In this document: positions 15,899 to 22,937 of the stretch, piece after piece | How positions within the stretch are numbered: the stretch's first letter is position 1 | Layout: every line of letters starts with the position of its first letter | Assembly (NCBI GenBank): GCA_034429475.1 | Contig: DAOUGD010000128.1 | Span: 1-37,307, forward strand | DNA: 37,307 nucleotides | DNA from: JAKQHY01 sp034429475 | GTDB taxonomy: Bacteria; Chloroflexota; Anaerolineae; B4-G1; SLSP01 | Reading direction: 5' to 3' | Translations under genes and position numbers: made by a program | The notes under the pieces: generated by a model | Database searches by the model: none | Told to the model about the DNA's origin: nothing | What the model saw: the letters and a program-made list of their open reading frames with translations, nothing else

Positions 15899-16978
15899 TC
15901 ACAAATCTTGCAACACCCGCGCCAACACGGCGATGGCGCGATGGTATTCGGCAAGATCGAGGTGTTCGTGGGGCGTGTGATCGAGCGCGGAGTCGCCAGG
16001 GCCGTAGGCGAGGATGGGGCACTGCCACACCGGGCCGACGACGTTCATATCGGAGGTGCCGCTTTTGACTTTGAACTGGGCCTCGCCGCCCTCTTCGCTG
16101 ATGGCCTTGAGGAAGGCGCGGGCCAGCGAGGTGGCTTTGGAGGCGCGGAAGGCGATTTCGTGGCCGTAAAAGCGCAGGTCGGCGTCGCCGGCGGCGGCGC
16201 GCAGGTGGGCTTGCAGGGCGTCCGCGTCGCAGTCCGGCGGCAGGCGGAAGGCGACGGTCAGCCGCGCCGTCTCGACGAAGCCGTCGTCCTCGGAGTGCAT
16301 CCGCCGTAGGGAGGGCGCGAGCTGGTCGAACATGCGCGGGCGCGAGGCGTTGGCGGCGGCGGCGTAGTCTTGTGCGGCCTGCCAGAACGCGCAGGCATCC
16401 TCGCACGCGCTGCCGTCGGGCCGGGCAGTGTGGCCGATCTCGCGGGCCAGCGTGTAGTCCACGAGCAGGCGGCCCTTGTACGCGACGGTCAGCCGATCCC
16501 AGGCGCTCGGCTCGCCGATGACGACAGCCTCCGGCGCCAGCTTGTCGAGGAGGAAGCGCGCGCCCTTGGAGGTTGCGGCTTCCTCCTCGACTGCGCCCAC
16601 GACGATGATGCGCTTGCCCGGCTGCGCGCCGGCCCGCGCGGCGGCCGCCACAAACGTCGCCAGCGGGCCTTTTGCATCCACCGCGCCGCGCCCGTAAAGC
16701 AAGTCCCCCTCGCGCCGCACCGGGATGACGCCCGGCACGGTGTCAATGTGACCGAGCAGCAGGATCACGCGCTCCCCATCGCCCAGTTCGCCCACCGCGT
16801 TGCCCGCGCCGTCCACGTAGGCGCGAAAGCCCAGTGCGCTCATCTGCCCGACCAGATACTCCACCGCGGGCCGTTCCTGCGTTGAAGGACTGTACCATTC
16901 TACCAGCCCAACCAGCAGCGCGTCGGCGTCCTGCATCGTGCATCCTGCGTCTTGCATCCTGCTTCCTGCCTCTTGCAT
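15899..16978 (-). CDS. lysK: [LysW]-lysine hydrolase LysK (M20 family)
   Basis: 359-aa metallo-hydrolase releasing lysine (or ornithine) from the carrier LysW, last step of the pathway. M20 marks: GHIDTVPG (metal His/Asp), YGRGAVDAKGPLA (bridging Asp), GAVEEEAATSKGA (catalytic Glu pair) and the C-terminal DHTPHEHLDL metal His. VKSGTSDMN is typical of LysK/ArgE-like carrier hydrolases. The N-terminus is odd: the first 15 residues are encoded by heptamers (16930-16978) that give in-frame ATGs at 16978, 16957 and 16936, 21 nt apart. The true start may be 16936 (MQDADALLVG), which has AGGA 6-8 nt upstream. The ATG at 16978 is one base from the stop of the upstream GNAT. Confidence 0.9.
   Translation of the reverse strand: MQEAGSRMQDAGCTMQDADALLVGLVEWYSPSTQERPAVEYLVGQMSALGFRAYVDGAGNAVGELGDGERVILLLGHIDTVPGVIPVRREGDLLYGRGAVDAKGPLATFVAAAARAGAQPGKRIIVVGAVEEEAATSKGARFLLDKLAPEAVVIGEPSAWDRLTVAYKGRLLVDYTLAREIGHTARPDGSACEDACAFWQAAQDYAAAANASRPRMFDQLAPSLRRMHSEDDGFVETARLTVAFRLPPDCDADALQAHLRAAAGDADLRFYGHEIAFRASKATSLARAFLKAISEEGGEAQFKVKSGTSDMNVVGPVWQCPILAYGPGDSALDHTPHEHLDLAEYHRAIAVLARVLQDL
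16930..16978. repeat. Heptamer array forming the lysK start region
   Basis: Seven in-register 7-bp units of CCTGCAT/CTTGCAT/CGTGCAT/CCTGCTT type. Read on the minus strand they create three in-frame ATG codons separated by three units each, and an AGGA-like sequence before each of the inner two. Confidence 0.9.
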
Positions 16979-16979
16979 C

Positions 16980-17408
16980 TCACGCCAGCCGCTTCCCCAG
17001 CCCTATCACGTGATCGCTGGTGAATCCCAGGCTTTCGTAGAAGCCGCGGACGCTGAGGTTCGTCTCGCGCACTTGCAGGTTGAGCTTGGGACAGCCGAGG
17101 TCGCGCAGCACGGTTTCGGCGTGGGCCATCATCTGCCGCCCGAAGCCGCGCCGTTGGTGGTCAGGGTGGACGGCCAGGTAGTTGACCCAGCCGCGATGGC
17201 CTTCGTAGCCCACCATCACACTGGCGATCACCTGCCCGTCCAGCGCGCCGACGAAGAACATGTCCGGCTGGAAGGCCAGCTTGGCGGCGATGTCCTTGTG
17301 CGGATCGTTCCGTGGGGTGACGAGGGCGCAGCGCTGCCACAGGTCTACTACAGCGGCTTCGTCCTCCGGTCGGAAGGGGCGAATATTCAGGGTTGTGTCT
17401 GTTGTCAT
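16980..17408 (-). CDS. GNAT acetyltransferase (RimI-like)
   Basis: 142-aa GNAT. Marks are LNIRPFRPEDEAAVVDLW, abbreviated to its IRPFRPEDEAAV core, the acetyl-CoA loop LAVHPDHQRRGFGRQMM and the C-terminal NLSVRGFYESLGF. It sits between lysX and lysK on the same strand. LysW pathways protect the amino group with the carrier and not with acetyl, so the GNAT is not needed for that route; its substrate is unknown. The stop is one base from the lysK ATG, so the two are likely co-translated. Confidence 0.87.
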   Translation of the reverse strand: MTTDTTLNIRPFRPEDEAAVVDLWQRCALVTPRNDPHKDIAAKLAFQPDMFFVGALDGQVIASVMVGYEGHRGWVNYLAVHPDHQRRGFGRQMMAHAETVLRDLGCPKLNLQVRETNLSVRGFYESLGFTSDHVIGLGKRLA

Positions 17409-17448
17409 TGTTTTCTCTCTATCTCATGGTTTGCACAAGCGGGCGAAA

Positions 17449-17522
17449 TTTCACCGCAGCGTGCGCAGCGTGCGCAAAGCTTTTATAATAGCTCTGCGTT
17501 CTCCGCGTCCTCTGCGGTGAAA
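17449..17522. repeat. Inverted repeat with CACCGCAG / CTGCGGTG arms
   Basis: An 11-bp perfect outer stem (17449-17459 with 17512-17522) encloses GCGTGCGCA direct repeats and CTCTGCG/CTCCGCG units around an AT-rich centre (about 17480-17490). It fills the lysX-GNAT gap and ends 5 nt from the lysX stop. Confidence 0.8.
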
Positions 17523-17527
17523 AAGCC

Positions 17528-18373
17528 TTATCGCTTCGCTACTTGCAGCGTATAATCCACCACCTTTGCCGGGATGTTGACGCCGGTGGTGTCAATGCTG
17601 TTGCGGAATTCCATCGTGTAGTTGATCTCGTTGACGAGCAGGCCGCGCTCCGGGTCTTCAAAGATGTCCAGCGCGACCACGCCGCCGCCGACCGCCGCCG
17701 CCGCTTTGAGGCACAGGTCGTTGAGTTCGGGCGTGACTTCGCACTTGGTGGCCTTGCCGCCGCGCGCCGTGTTGGTGATCCAGTGCTCCGACGTGCGGTA
17801 GATGGCGCCGATGGTCTCGTCGCCGACGACGAAGGCGCGGATGTCGCGGTTCGGTTTGTGGACGTATTCCTGGATGTAGTAAATCGAGTGGTGGTAGGAA
17901 CCGAGGACTTCCTTGTGTTCCAACACTGTCTCGGCGGCGTCGCGGTCGTTGATTTTGGAGAGCAGCCGCCCCCACGAGCCGACGCCGGGTTTGAGCACCA
18001 CCGGGTAGCCCATCCGCTCGATGGCTTCCAGGGCCGACTCCGGCGTGAAGGCGACCACCGTATGCGGGGTGGGGACGCCGGCTCGCACGAGCGCGCTGGT
18101 CGTGAGCAGCTTATTGCCGCAGTTCTCGGCGACTTCGTAGGTGTTGACGGTAGGGATGCCCCAATCCTGGAACAGCAGCAGCGCAAACAGGGCGCGCGAG
18201 TGGTTGATGCAGCGCTCCAGCACTACGTCGTAGTGCCAACCGTTGTTTTGGATGTCAAAGGTCATTGTGCGGTCGTCCAGAATATCGAAGGGCACGCCGC
18301 GCCGTTGTAATTCTTCAATTAGCAGTTTTTCCTCCACGCGGATGCGGGAGCAGAGTAAGCCGACTTTAGTCAT
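17528..18373 (-). CDS. lysX: LysW-aminoadipate ligase LysX (ATP-grasp)
   Basis: 281-aa RimK-like ATP-grasp ligase joining the alpha-amino group of 2-aminoadipate (or glutamate) to the C-terminal Glu of LysW. Visible are the N-terminal GLLCSRIRVEEKLL, the NTYEVAENCGNKLLT hinge, VLKPGVGSWGRL phosphate-binding region, YIQEYVHKPNRDIRAFVVGDE (core NRDIRAFVV) and the C-terminal NEINYTMEFRNS with metal ligands. The TMEFRNS ending is typical of LysX. Strand and order lysW-lysX match other clusters; the gap holds the GTAGACG hairpin. The length is normal. Confidence 0.94.
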   Translation of the reverse strand: MTKVGLLCSRIRVEEKLLIEELQRRGVPFDILDDRTMTFDIQNNGWHYDVVLERCINHSRALFALLLFQDWGIPTVNTYEVAENCGNKLLTTSALVRAGVPTPHTVVAFTPESALEAIERMGYPVVLKPGVGSWGRLLSKINDRDAAETVLEHKEVLGSYHHSIYYIQEYVHKPNRDIRAFVVGDETIGAIYRTSEHWITNTARGGKATKCEVTPELNDLCLKAAAAVGGGVVALDIFEDPERGLLVNEINYTMEFRNSIDTTGVNIPAKVVDYTLQVAKR

Positions 18374-18390
18374 AGTAGGTTCTCCTTTGG

Positions 18391-18444
18391 GGTAGACGGT
18401 AGACGGTAGACGGCCTGTCTACCGTCTACTGTCTACCGTCTACT
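18391..18444. repeat. GTAGACG heptamer inverted repeat (lysX-lysW gap)
   Basis: Three GTAGACG units (18391-18413) face four complementary units (18417-18443) around a 3-nt loop. It is a second copy of the family at 1147-1192, 17 kb away, and fills the whole gap between the lysW stop (18451) and the lysX ribosome site. Confidence 0.9.
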
Positions 18445-18450
18445 ATCCCC

Positions 18451-18618
18451 CTATTCTCCCCAGTCTTCTTCTTCTTCCGGGGCCGCGTCCACCGCCGGAG
18501 GATCAAGGTTGACGACCTCCAGCTCCATTCCGCAGTCGGGGCACACGACGATTTCGCCAACGATGGCGTCCGGGGCCAATTCGATTTCAGCAGCACATTC
18601 GGGACATTCGGCAAACAT
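18451..18618 (-). CDS. lysW: Amino-group carrier protein LysW
   Basis: 55-aa acidic carrier protein, easily missed because of its size. It has two CxxC pairs (Cys5/Cys8 in CPEC, Cys26/Cys29 in CPDC) that bind zinc and the ending EEEEDWGE, whose EDWGE tail is the hallmark of LysW; its C-terminal Glu is the attachment point for the substrate. AAGGAG lies 7 nt before the ATG. It is directly upstream of its ligase gene lysX. A longer open frame over the same bases reads as an Arg/Ser-rich sequence and is not coding. Confidence 0.96.
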   Translation of the reverse strand: MFAECPECAAEIELAPDAIVGEIVVCPDCGMELEVVNLDPPAVDAAPEEEEDWGE

Positions 18619-18644
18619 AGTTAGACTCCTTTTCTTGGGTTAAA

Positions 18645-18733
18645 TAATGGGTAATGGGAAATGAGTAATGAGGACTGAGGACTGAGGACTGAGTGGTCAC
18701 ACTCATTACTGTTGACTCATTTCTCATTACTCT
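18645..18733. repeat. Composite heptamer array (AATGAGT and GGACTGA families)
   Basis: TAATGGG/AATGAGT-type units (18645-18671) are followed by three GGACTGA heptamers (18668-18692) and then complementary CTCATTACT and CTCATTTCTCATTAC units (18702-18731). The AATGAGT-type arms can pair and leave the GGACTGA run as a loop. It fills the gap between homocitrate synthase and lysW. Confidence 0.85.
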
Positions 18734-18745
18734 TTTCTTGTGATA

Positions 18746-19906
18746 CTACGCTGTAACGGCGGCGCTTTCCGGCAAGGCGTGCCCGTTGTTGACCCAGCGG
18801 AGCAGGCCGTCTACGTCGTCCAGCGAGATTTGGCGCTCGTCGGCCAGGGCTTTGATGTGTTCGGTGATGGCCTTGATTTTCTCGTCGCTGAGCGTGAGGC
18901 CGAGTTGTTCGGCGCGGTTCTTGATGGCATTCCAGCCAGTGAGCCGGTGGGCGATACTGATGTAGCGCGTCATCCCGAAGTCCTGTGGGTTGAGGATTTC
19001 GTAGGTCTCCGGGTTGTTGAGGATAGCCTTGGCGTGGATGCCGGCCTTATGCGTGAAGGCGGTGATGCCGGTGATGTAGTTGTTGAAGGGGATGTCCACG
19101 CCGACCATCTGCGCCACGGCGCCATCAATTTTGCGCAACAGCGGCAGATCGTACTTGTGGACGAGCGCCGGGTTGCTGGCGTAGACCCGCGCGATCAGCC
19201 CGCCGAGCGGCGTGATGCCGTTGCGTTCCCCGATGCCGAGCACCGTCGTGTCCACATGCGTCGCGCCCGCGTCCAGCGCCTCGAAGGCGTTGGCGATGGC
19301 GCAACCGGAGTCGTTGTGCCCGTGGAACTCGATGTCGCACTTAACGCGCCCGCGCAGCTCCTTGACCAGCTCGTACACCTGGCGCGGCGTCGCCACGCCT
19401 ACCGTGTCGGCAATGCCCACGCGGTTCACGCCGATGGCATCCACCGCCTCGTAGACGCGGAACAGGTCCTCGCGCGCGCTGCGGAACGAATCCTCGGTGC
19501 TGAAGCGCACGGCCACGCCCTGATCGCGCACGAACGACACGACTTCTCGCGCGGTGTCAATGATCTCGTCTATCTCCTTGCCGTGGCTGAACTTCCGCAG
19601 CAACGACGACGTGCCGATGACCACGTCCACGCCATCCACCCCCGTGTCAATGGCGACTTTGGCGTCCTCGATGCGGCAGCGGACGTGGGTGAGGATGCGC
19701 GCCTTCAGCCCCAACGCGACGATGGCTTTGGCGTCCGCGCAGCTCTGCGGCGACGCCAGCGGCGAAGTCAACTCCAGACATTCCACCCCGAACGCATCCA
19801 GCAGCCGCGCAATTTCCACTTTCTGCGCCGTGGAAAAGCTCGCCCCCACGAACTGTTCTCCCTCGCGCAGGGTGGATTCAATGATCCGAAAATTGTCTAA
19901 TGGCAT
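18746..19906 (-). CDS. hcs: Homocitrate synthase (aminoadipate lysine pathway)
   Basis: 386-aa HMGL-like enzyme condensing 2-oxoglutarate with acetyl-CoA, first step of the aminoadipate route. Marks are IIESTLREGEQF (metal Asp position is replaced by Glu in this ESTLREGEQ block, as in Thermus-type homocitrate synthases), VRFSTEDSFRS, FHGHNDSGCAIAN (metal His-x-His) and GIGERNGITPLGG. THKAGIHAKAIL is typical of homocitrate synthases of this branch. AAAGGA lies before the ATG. The gene is first in the lysine cluster and is preceded by a structured leader with two mini-ORFs (19975-20296). Its location next to lysW/lysX supports lysine over a NifV role. Confidence 0.93.
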   Translation of the reverse strand: MPLDNFRIIESTLREGEQFVGASFSTAQKVEIARLLDAFGVECLELTSPLASPQSCADAKAIVALGLKARILTHVRCRIEDAKVAIDTGVDGVDVVIGTSSLLRKFSHGKEIDEIIDTAREVVSFVRDQGVAVRFSTEDSFRSAREDLFRVYEAVDAIGVNRVGIADTVGVATPRQVYELVKELRGRVKCDIEFHGHNDSGCAIANAFEALDAGATHVDTTVLGIGERNGITPLGGLIARVYASNPALVHKYDLPLLRKIDGAVAQMVGVDIPFNNYITGITAFTHKAGIHAKAILNNPETYEILNPQDFGMTRYISIAHRLTGWNAIKNRAEQLGLTLSDEKIKAITEHIKALADERQISLDDVDGLLRWVNNGHALPESAAVTA

Positions 19907-19974
19907 TTCTTCCTTTCCCCCTTCTGATTGATGGTTTCCTGAAATCCATTTCCCCTGCGCGCGTTAGACTGACG

Positions 19975-20015
19975 AAAAGAGCCAGCTTCCGGTCTTGCGC
20001 CTGGGAGCTGGCTCT
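19975..20015 (-). terminator. Terminator-like hairpin 3 in the lysine leader
   Basis: On the minus strand a perfect 10-bp stem (AGAGCCAGCT with AGCTGGCTCT; 20015-20006 with 19987-19978) is followed by TTTT. It begins 21 nt after the stop of the 23-codon mini-ORF and lies 69 nt before the homocitrate synthase ATG. Confidence 0.65.
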
Positions 20016-20035
20016 GGGTTTTCAGACAAACACAG

Positions 20036-20107
20036 CTATCCAGACGATACGTCCGGCTTGCTGCACTTGTTTTTCTTGATGATGGTATGGGACTGCGTTT
20101 CTCTCAT
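20036..20107 (-). CDS. Leader mini-ORF 2 (23 aa, Lys-rich)
   Basis: 23-codon ORF with a strong ribosome site (GGAGG 8 nt before ATG). The peptide is MRETQSHTIIKKNKCSKPDV followed by SSG. Lys occupies 4 of residues 11-17. It sits in the leader of the lysine genes, between hairpins 2 and 3. I infer a leader peptide; a free small peptide is possible. I do not recognise a family. Confidence 0.55.
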   Translation of the reverse strand: MRETQSHTIIKKNKCSKPDVSSG

Positions 20108-20123
20108 TTTTTTTGCCTCCAAG

Positions 20124-20162
20124 AAAAACCGGCCCTGGTTCGGAGAACGCCAGGGCCGGTTT
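20124..20162 (-). terminator. Strong terminator-like hairpin 2 in the lysine leader
   Basis: A 13-bp perfect GC-rich stem (20126-20138 with 20150-20162, core CCGGCCCTGG) with an 11-nt loop and a run of five T on the minus strand. The ribosome site of mini-ORF 2 starts directly after the T-run, so the hairpin may affect both transcription and translation. Confidence 0.8.
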
Positions 20163-20178
20163 GTGGATTGAATCAACC

Positions 20179-20201
20179 AAAAAACCCGGACCTAGCGGTC
20201 C
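20179..20201 (-). terminator. Terminator-like hairpin 1 overlapping the end of mini-ORF 1
   Basis: On the minus strand GGACC-GCTA-GGTCC then GGG and TTTTTT. The 5' arm covers codons 14-16 of mini-ORF 1 and its stop codon lies in the loop and 3' arm. Confidence 0.6.
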
Positions 20202-20242
20202 AGCTTCTTGGAGAAATTGAGACAGTGTGGTTGTTTTAACAT
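20192..20242 (-). CDS. Leader mini-ORF 1 (16 aa)
   Basis: 16-codon ORF, MLKQPHCLNFSKKLDR, with AGGAAG 6 nt before the ATG. The ATG lies about 20 nt from the predicted transcription start of the promoter at 20269-20296. A Lys-Lys pair (codons 12-13) precedes the 5' arm of hairpin 1 by one base. This is the layout of an attenuation leader peptide; function inferred. Confidence 0.55.
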   Translation of the reverse strand: MLKQPHCLNFSKKLDR

Positions 20243-20268
20243 GACTTTCTTCCTATCAAATGGGTGAC

Positions 20269-20296
20269 ATTTTACTTGACATCCTGGTTTTGTCAA
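20269..20296 (-). promoter_or_regulatory. Sigma-70-type promoter of the lysine (and perhaps purine) run
   Basis: On the minus strand TTGACA (20296-20291) and TAAAAT (20274-20269) are separated by 16 nt. The -35 box overlaps the stop codon of the upstream histidine kinase. Predicted start near 20262. Confidence 0.8.
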
Positions 20297-22719
20297 CTTT
20301 CTGACGCCAACGGCAACCAAAGCGTGACGGTGAGGCCTTCGCCTGCGGGACTTTCTAGCGTGATCTGCCCGCCGTGCGCCCGCAGCACCTCCCAGGCGAA
20401 GCTCAACCCCAGGCCTGTGCCGGGCGTATGGCCCGACTCCGCCAGGCGGCCCTGGAAGAAACGTTCAAACACTTTGTCCTGCTCGTCGGTAGGGATGCCC
20501 GGCCCGGTGTCCTGAACCCTCAACGTGGCCCAATCGCGTTCGTCCTGCCGGACACTGCCGGTGTGCAACGTGATGTGGCCGCCGGCCGGGGTAAATTTCA
20601 GGGCATTATCCACGATTTTTCCGAGGGCTTCCATAAGGCGCCCCCGATCGCCCTGAACACACAGCGTGGGGGGCGCTTCCTCGCCCATGGCGAGCGTCAC
20701 GCCGGCCTTCTCTGCGTTCTGGCTATAGCGATCCAGCATTGTGAACGTTAACTCGGCCAGTGAAACCCGTTCCCAGGTGCGCACGATTTCACCGCTGTCC
20801 AACACCGTCATAGCGATGATGTCCTCAATCAATTTGGTCAATGTGCCGATCTGTTCCTGCATCATGGCGAGGTAGCGCTGGGTCTGTTCTGACTGGGGGA
20901 TGTACTGCATCACGTGAGCTTGCGCATTGAGGGTGGCTACGGGCGTGCGGAACTGATGGGAGACATTCCTGATGAATTGGCGCCGCGCTTCGTCCAACTC
21001 TTTGAAACGGCTGATGTCCTGGTGACTGACGACGTAACCGAGTAGGACGCCGTCAGCGTCGCGGATGGGCGCGGAAGTCAGCGCCACCTCGCACGTGCGG
21101 CCATCTTTGCGGCGGATGGTAACTTCGCCCTGCCAGCTCGCGCCATTTTTCGAGCCGTTCAGGATTCCTTGCCGGACTGGTTCGCCCACATCTCCAAGCA
21201 GTGTGTCCAGGGGGTGATTCCAGGCCTCGGCAGCGGTATAGCCGGTGAGTTTCTCAAAAGCTGGGTTGATGTAATGGACTTGCAACGCTGTGTTCACCAT
21301 AGCAATGGCGTCGCCGACGCTGTGCAGGATGGCTTCGCTTTTGTCCCGCTCGGCTGCGATTTCCGCAGTGCGCTCTGCCACTTCTTTTTCCAGGTTTTCC
21401 ACCAGGCGCGCATTTTCGATGGCGATAGCGGCGGCAATCCCCAGTGGCTCCAGCAGCGTCAAATCACTGCTCCCGAAGCGGTTCACTTGCTGATCTACTA
21501 CTTGCAGCACGCCGATCACTTTTTGCTTGGCTTGTAAAGGAACGGTAAGCAACGAGCGCAAATCTTGTTGGATCCGCTGCGCTACTCCCCAGAAATGCCG
21601 GTTGTCGGTTGTCGTATCGGATACCAGCAAGCTCTGGCCGGTTTGTGCGACCCAGCCGGCCACGCCCTGTCCGTTTTTCAACCGCCAACCCAGCACTAGC
21701 TGGCTTTGCGTCCCGGTGGCCTGGCGACACACCAGTTCGCCGGTTTCTTCGTCTACCAACCAGAGCGAACTGGCATAGACATTGAGCAACCGTCGAACTT
21801 CTTCCAGCACGATGGTTAGAATTTGGTCTTGATCTAGCGTGGAATTTAACGCCTGGATGGCGCGATTGAGCATGGATAACTCGCGGGTGCGGCGGGCCTG
21901 GACGGCTTCCGCTTTTTTGCGCGTTGAAATGTCACGCACCTGGAGCAGCAGCGCCGGCTTCCCCCGGTATTCGATGTGGCTGGTGCTCATCTCAACTGGG
22001 ATGGATTGACCGTCGGTGCCCAGGCTGATGCTTTCCAGTCGGCGCGTTTTTCCGGCGATGATGTCAGGGAAGTCGCGCCGGATTTCGTCCCGGTGCGCCG
22101 TCGGCGTCAAGTCCAGGATATTCTTGCCGATGAGCTGTTCCATCGGCAGGCCATGCAGTCGGCATGCCGCCGGATTCGCATCCAACACGTTACCGGCGAG
22201 GTCTTCCACCAGGATGGCGTCTGGGGCGTTTTCAAACAAATTGCGGAAGCGCTGTTCGCTCTCTTTGAGCGCTTCCGCCGTGTGTTTGTAGGGAGTGACG
22301 TTGCGCGCCAACTGTGATACGCCGACGATTTCATCGCCTTTGAAAACCGGGCTGTAGGAGACCTCGTATACCTGGGGGGTGTTGCCGTTGATGTGATACG
22401 TGTATTCCTTGCAAAAATGCTCACCGGCCAGTACATGGGCGAAATCGTCCTGAAGGGCAGGATAGAGCGCCGGCGGTGTCAGCATATCCAACGGCATTCC
22501 AGTCTGGGGTTCCCGGCCGCAGAGGGTTTGGATCAAATGCCGGTAGGCGGTGTTGCACATCAGGAGGTGCATAGCGCGATCGAACTCCGCGATCAAGTCG
22601 GGTGTGTTTTCCAGCAGCGCCCACCAATGCGATTGAAGAGTATGGCGTCCATTGGGAAAAGGCCAGGGTTGTATTTTTTCTTCGTCTAGCTGTAACGTCA
22701 CATAGCCCCCTGTCGTCAT
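20293..22719 (-). CDS. PAS/GAF sensor histidine kinase
   Basis: 808-aa cytoplasmic sensor kinase without clear membrane helices. Domains in order: PAS (about 25-145), PAS (about 150-270, FENAPDAILVEDLAGNVLDANPA), GAF (about 285-440, LNSTLDQDQILTIVLEEVRRLL), PAS (about 465-575, ILHSVGDAIAMVNTALQ), HisKA with NVSHQFRTPVATL (His588), and HATPase with the N-box VDNALKFTP, DTGPGIP and GTGLGLSFAW. All catalytic boxes are intact. No receiver domain and no partner regulator is adjacent; it is divergent from mreB. The C-terminal stop overlaps the promoter of the downstream lysine leader. Confidence 0.92.
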   Translation of the reverse strand: MTTGGYVTLQLDEEKIQPWPFPNGRHTLQSHWWALLENTPDLIAEFDRAMHLLMCNTAYRHLIQTLCGREPQTGMPLDMLTPPALYPALQDDFAHVLAGEHFCKEYTYHINGNTPQVYEVSYSPVFKGDEIVGVSQLARNVTPYKHTAEALKESEQRFRNLFENAPDAILVEDLAGNVLDANPAACRLHGLPMEQLIGKNILDLTPTAHRDEIRRDFPDIIAGKTRRLESISLGTDGQSIPVEMSTSHIEYRGKPALLLQVRDISTRKKAEAVQARRTRELSMLNRAIQALNSTLDQDQILTIVLEEVRRLLNVYASSLWLVDEETGELVCRQATGTQSQLVLGWRLKNGQGVAGWVAQTGQSLLVSDTTTDNRHFWGVAQRIQQDLRSLLTVPLQAKQKVIGVLQVVDQQVNRFGSSDLTLLEPLGIAAAIAIENARLVENLEKEVAERTAEIAAERDKSEAILHSVGDAIAMVNTALQVHYINPAFEKLTGYTAAEAWNHPLDTLLGDVGEPVRQGILNGSKNGASWQGEVTIRRKDGRTCEVALTSAPIRDADGVLLGYVVSHQDISRFKELDEARRQFIRNVSHQFRTPVATLNAQAHVMQYIPQSEQTQRYLAMMQEQIGTLTKLIEDIIAMTVLDSGEIVRTWERVSLAELTFTMLDRYSQNAEKAGVTLAMGEEAPPTLCVQGDRGRLMEALGKIVDNALKFTPAGGHITLHTGSVRQDERDWATLRVQDTGPGIPTDEQDKVFERFFQGRLAESGHTPGTGLGLSFAWEVLRAHGGQITLESPAGEGLTVTLWLPLASES

Positions 22720-22937
22720 TTCAGTTTCACGCGCATCACCGTTTTCACATCAATCTAACTATATACGATTTGACGGTAACATGTTGTTACAAAAAGGTTA
22801 AAGTTTCTGCTGCATCATCTTGCGTAGTATACTCAAGTCGGCGCGCAGGGCAATTCGGCTCGCCGGTATTGGACAAAAATTCCATTTCGTGTATTATCAC
22901 TTTGGCAAGAGTATCTTCCAGGGAGAAAACACCCACT
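22720..22937. promoter_or_regulatory. Divergent intergenic region, histidine kinase / mreB
   Basis: The mreB side has TTGGAC (22869-22874) and TATTAT (22892-22897), 17 nt apart, pointing at mreB with a start near 22904. A short inverted repeat GTAAC-5nt-GTTAC lies at about 22777-22791 and could be an operator. No tandem-repeat array is seen here. Confidence 0.55.

Noticed and set aside
18426..18614. 62-codon minus-strand frame rich in Arg, Ser and Lys
   Set aside because: Overlapping LysW in another frame has CxxC pairs, a ribosome site and the EDWGE end.
16930..18733. CRISPR array
   Set aside because: Units are 7 bp, directly abutting, with no spacers, and no cas gene is present.
19975..20242. 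Lysine riboswitch or T-box in the homocitrate synthase leader
   Set aside because: I could not find the conserved L-box core or a T-box TGG sequence; the mini-ORF and hairpin layout explains the leader better.
20036..20242. RiPP precursor peptides (mini-ORF 2 has a Cys-x3-Asp)
   Set aside because: No maturase, radical SAM protein or leader-binding domain lies nearby, and the peptides are not alike; a single CX3D is too common.
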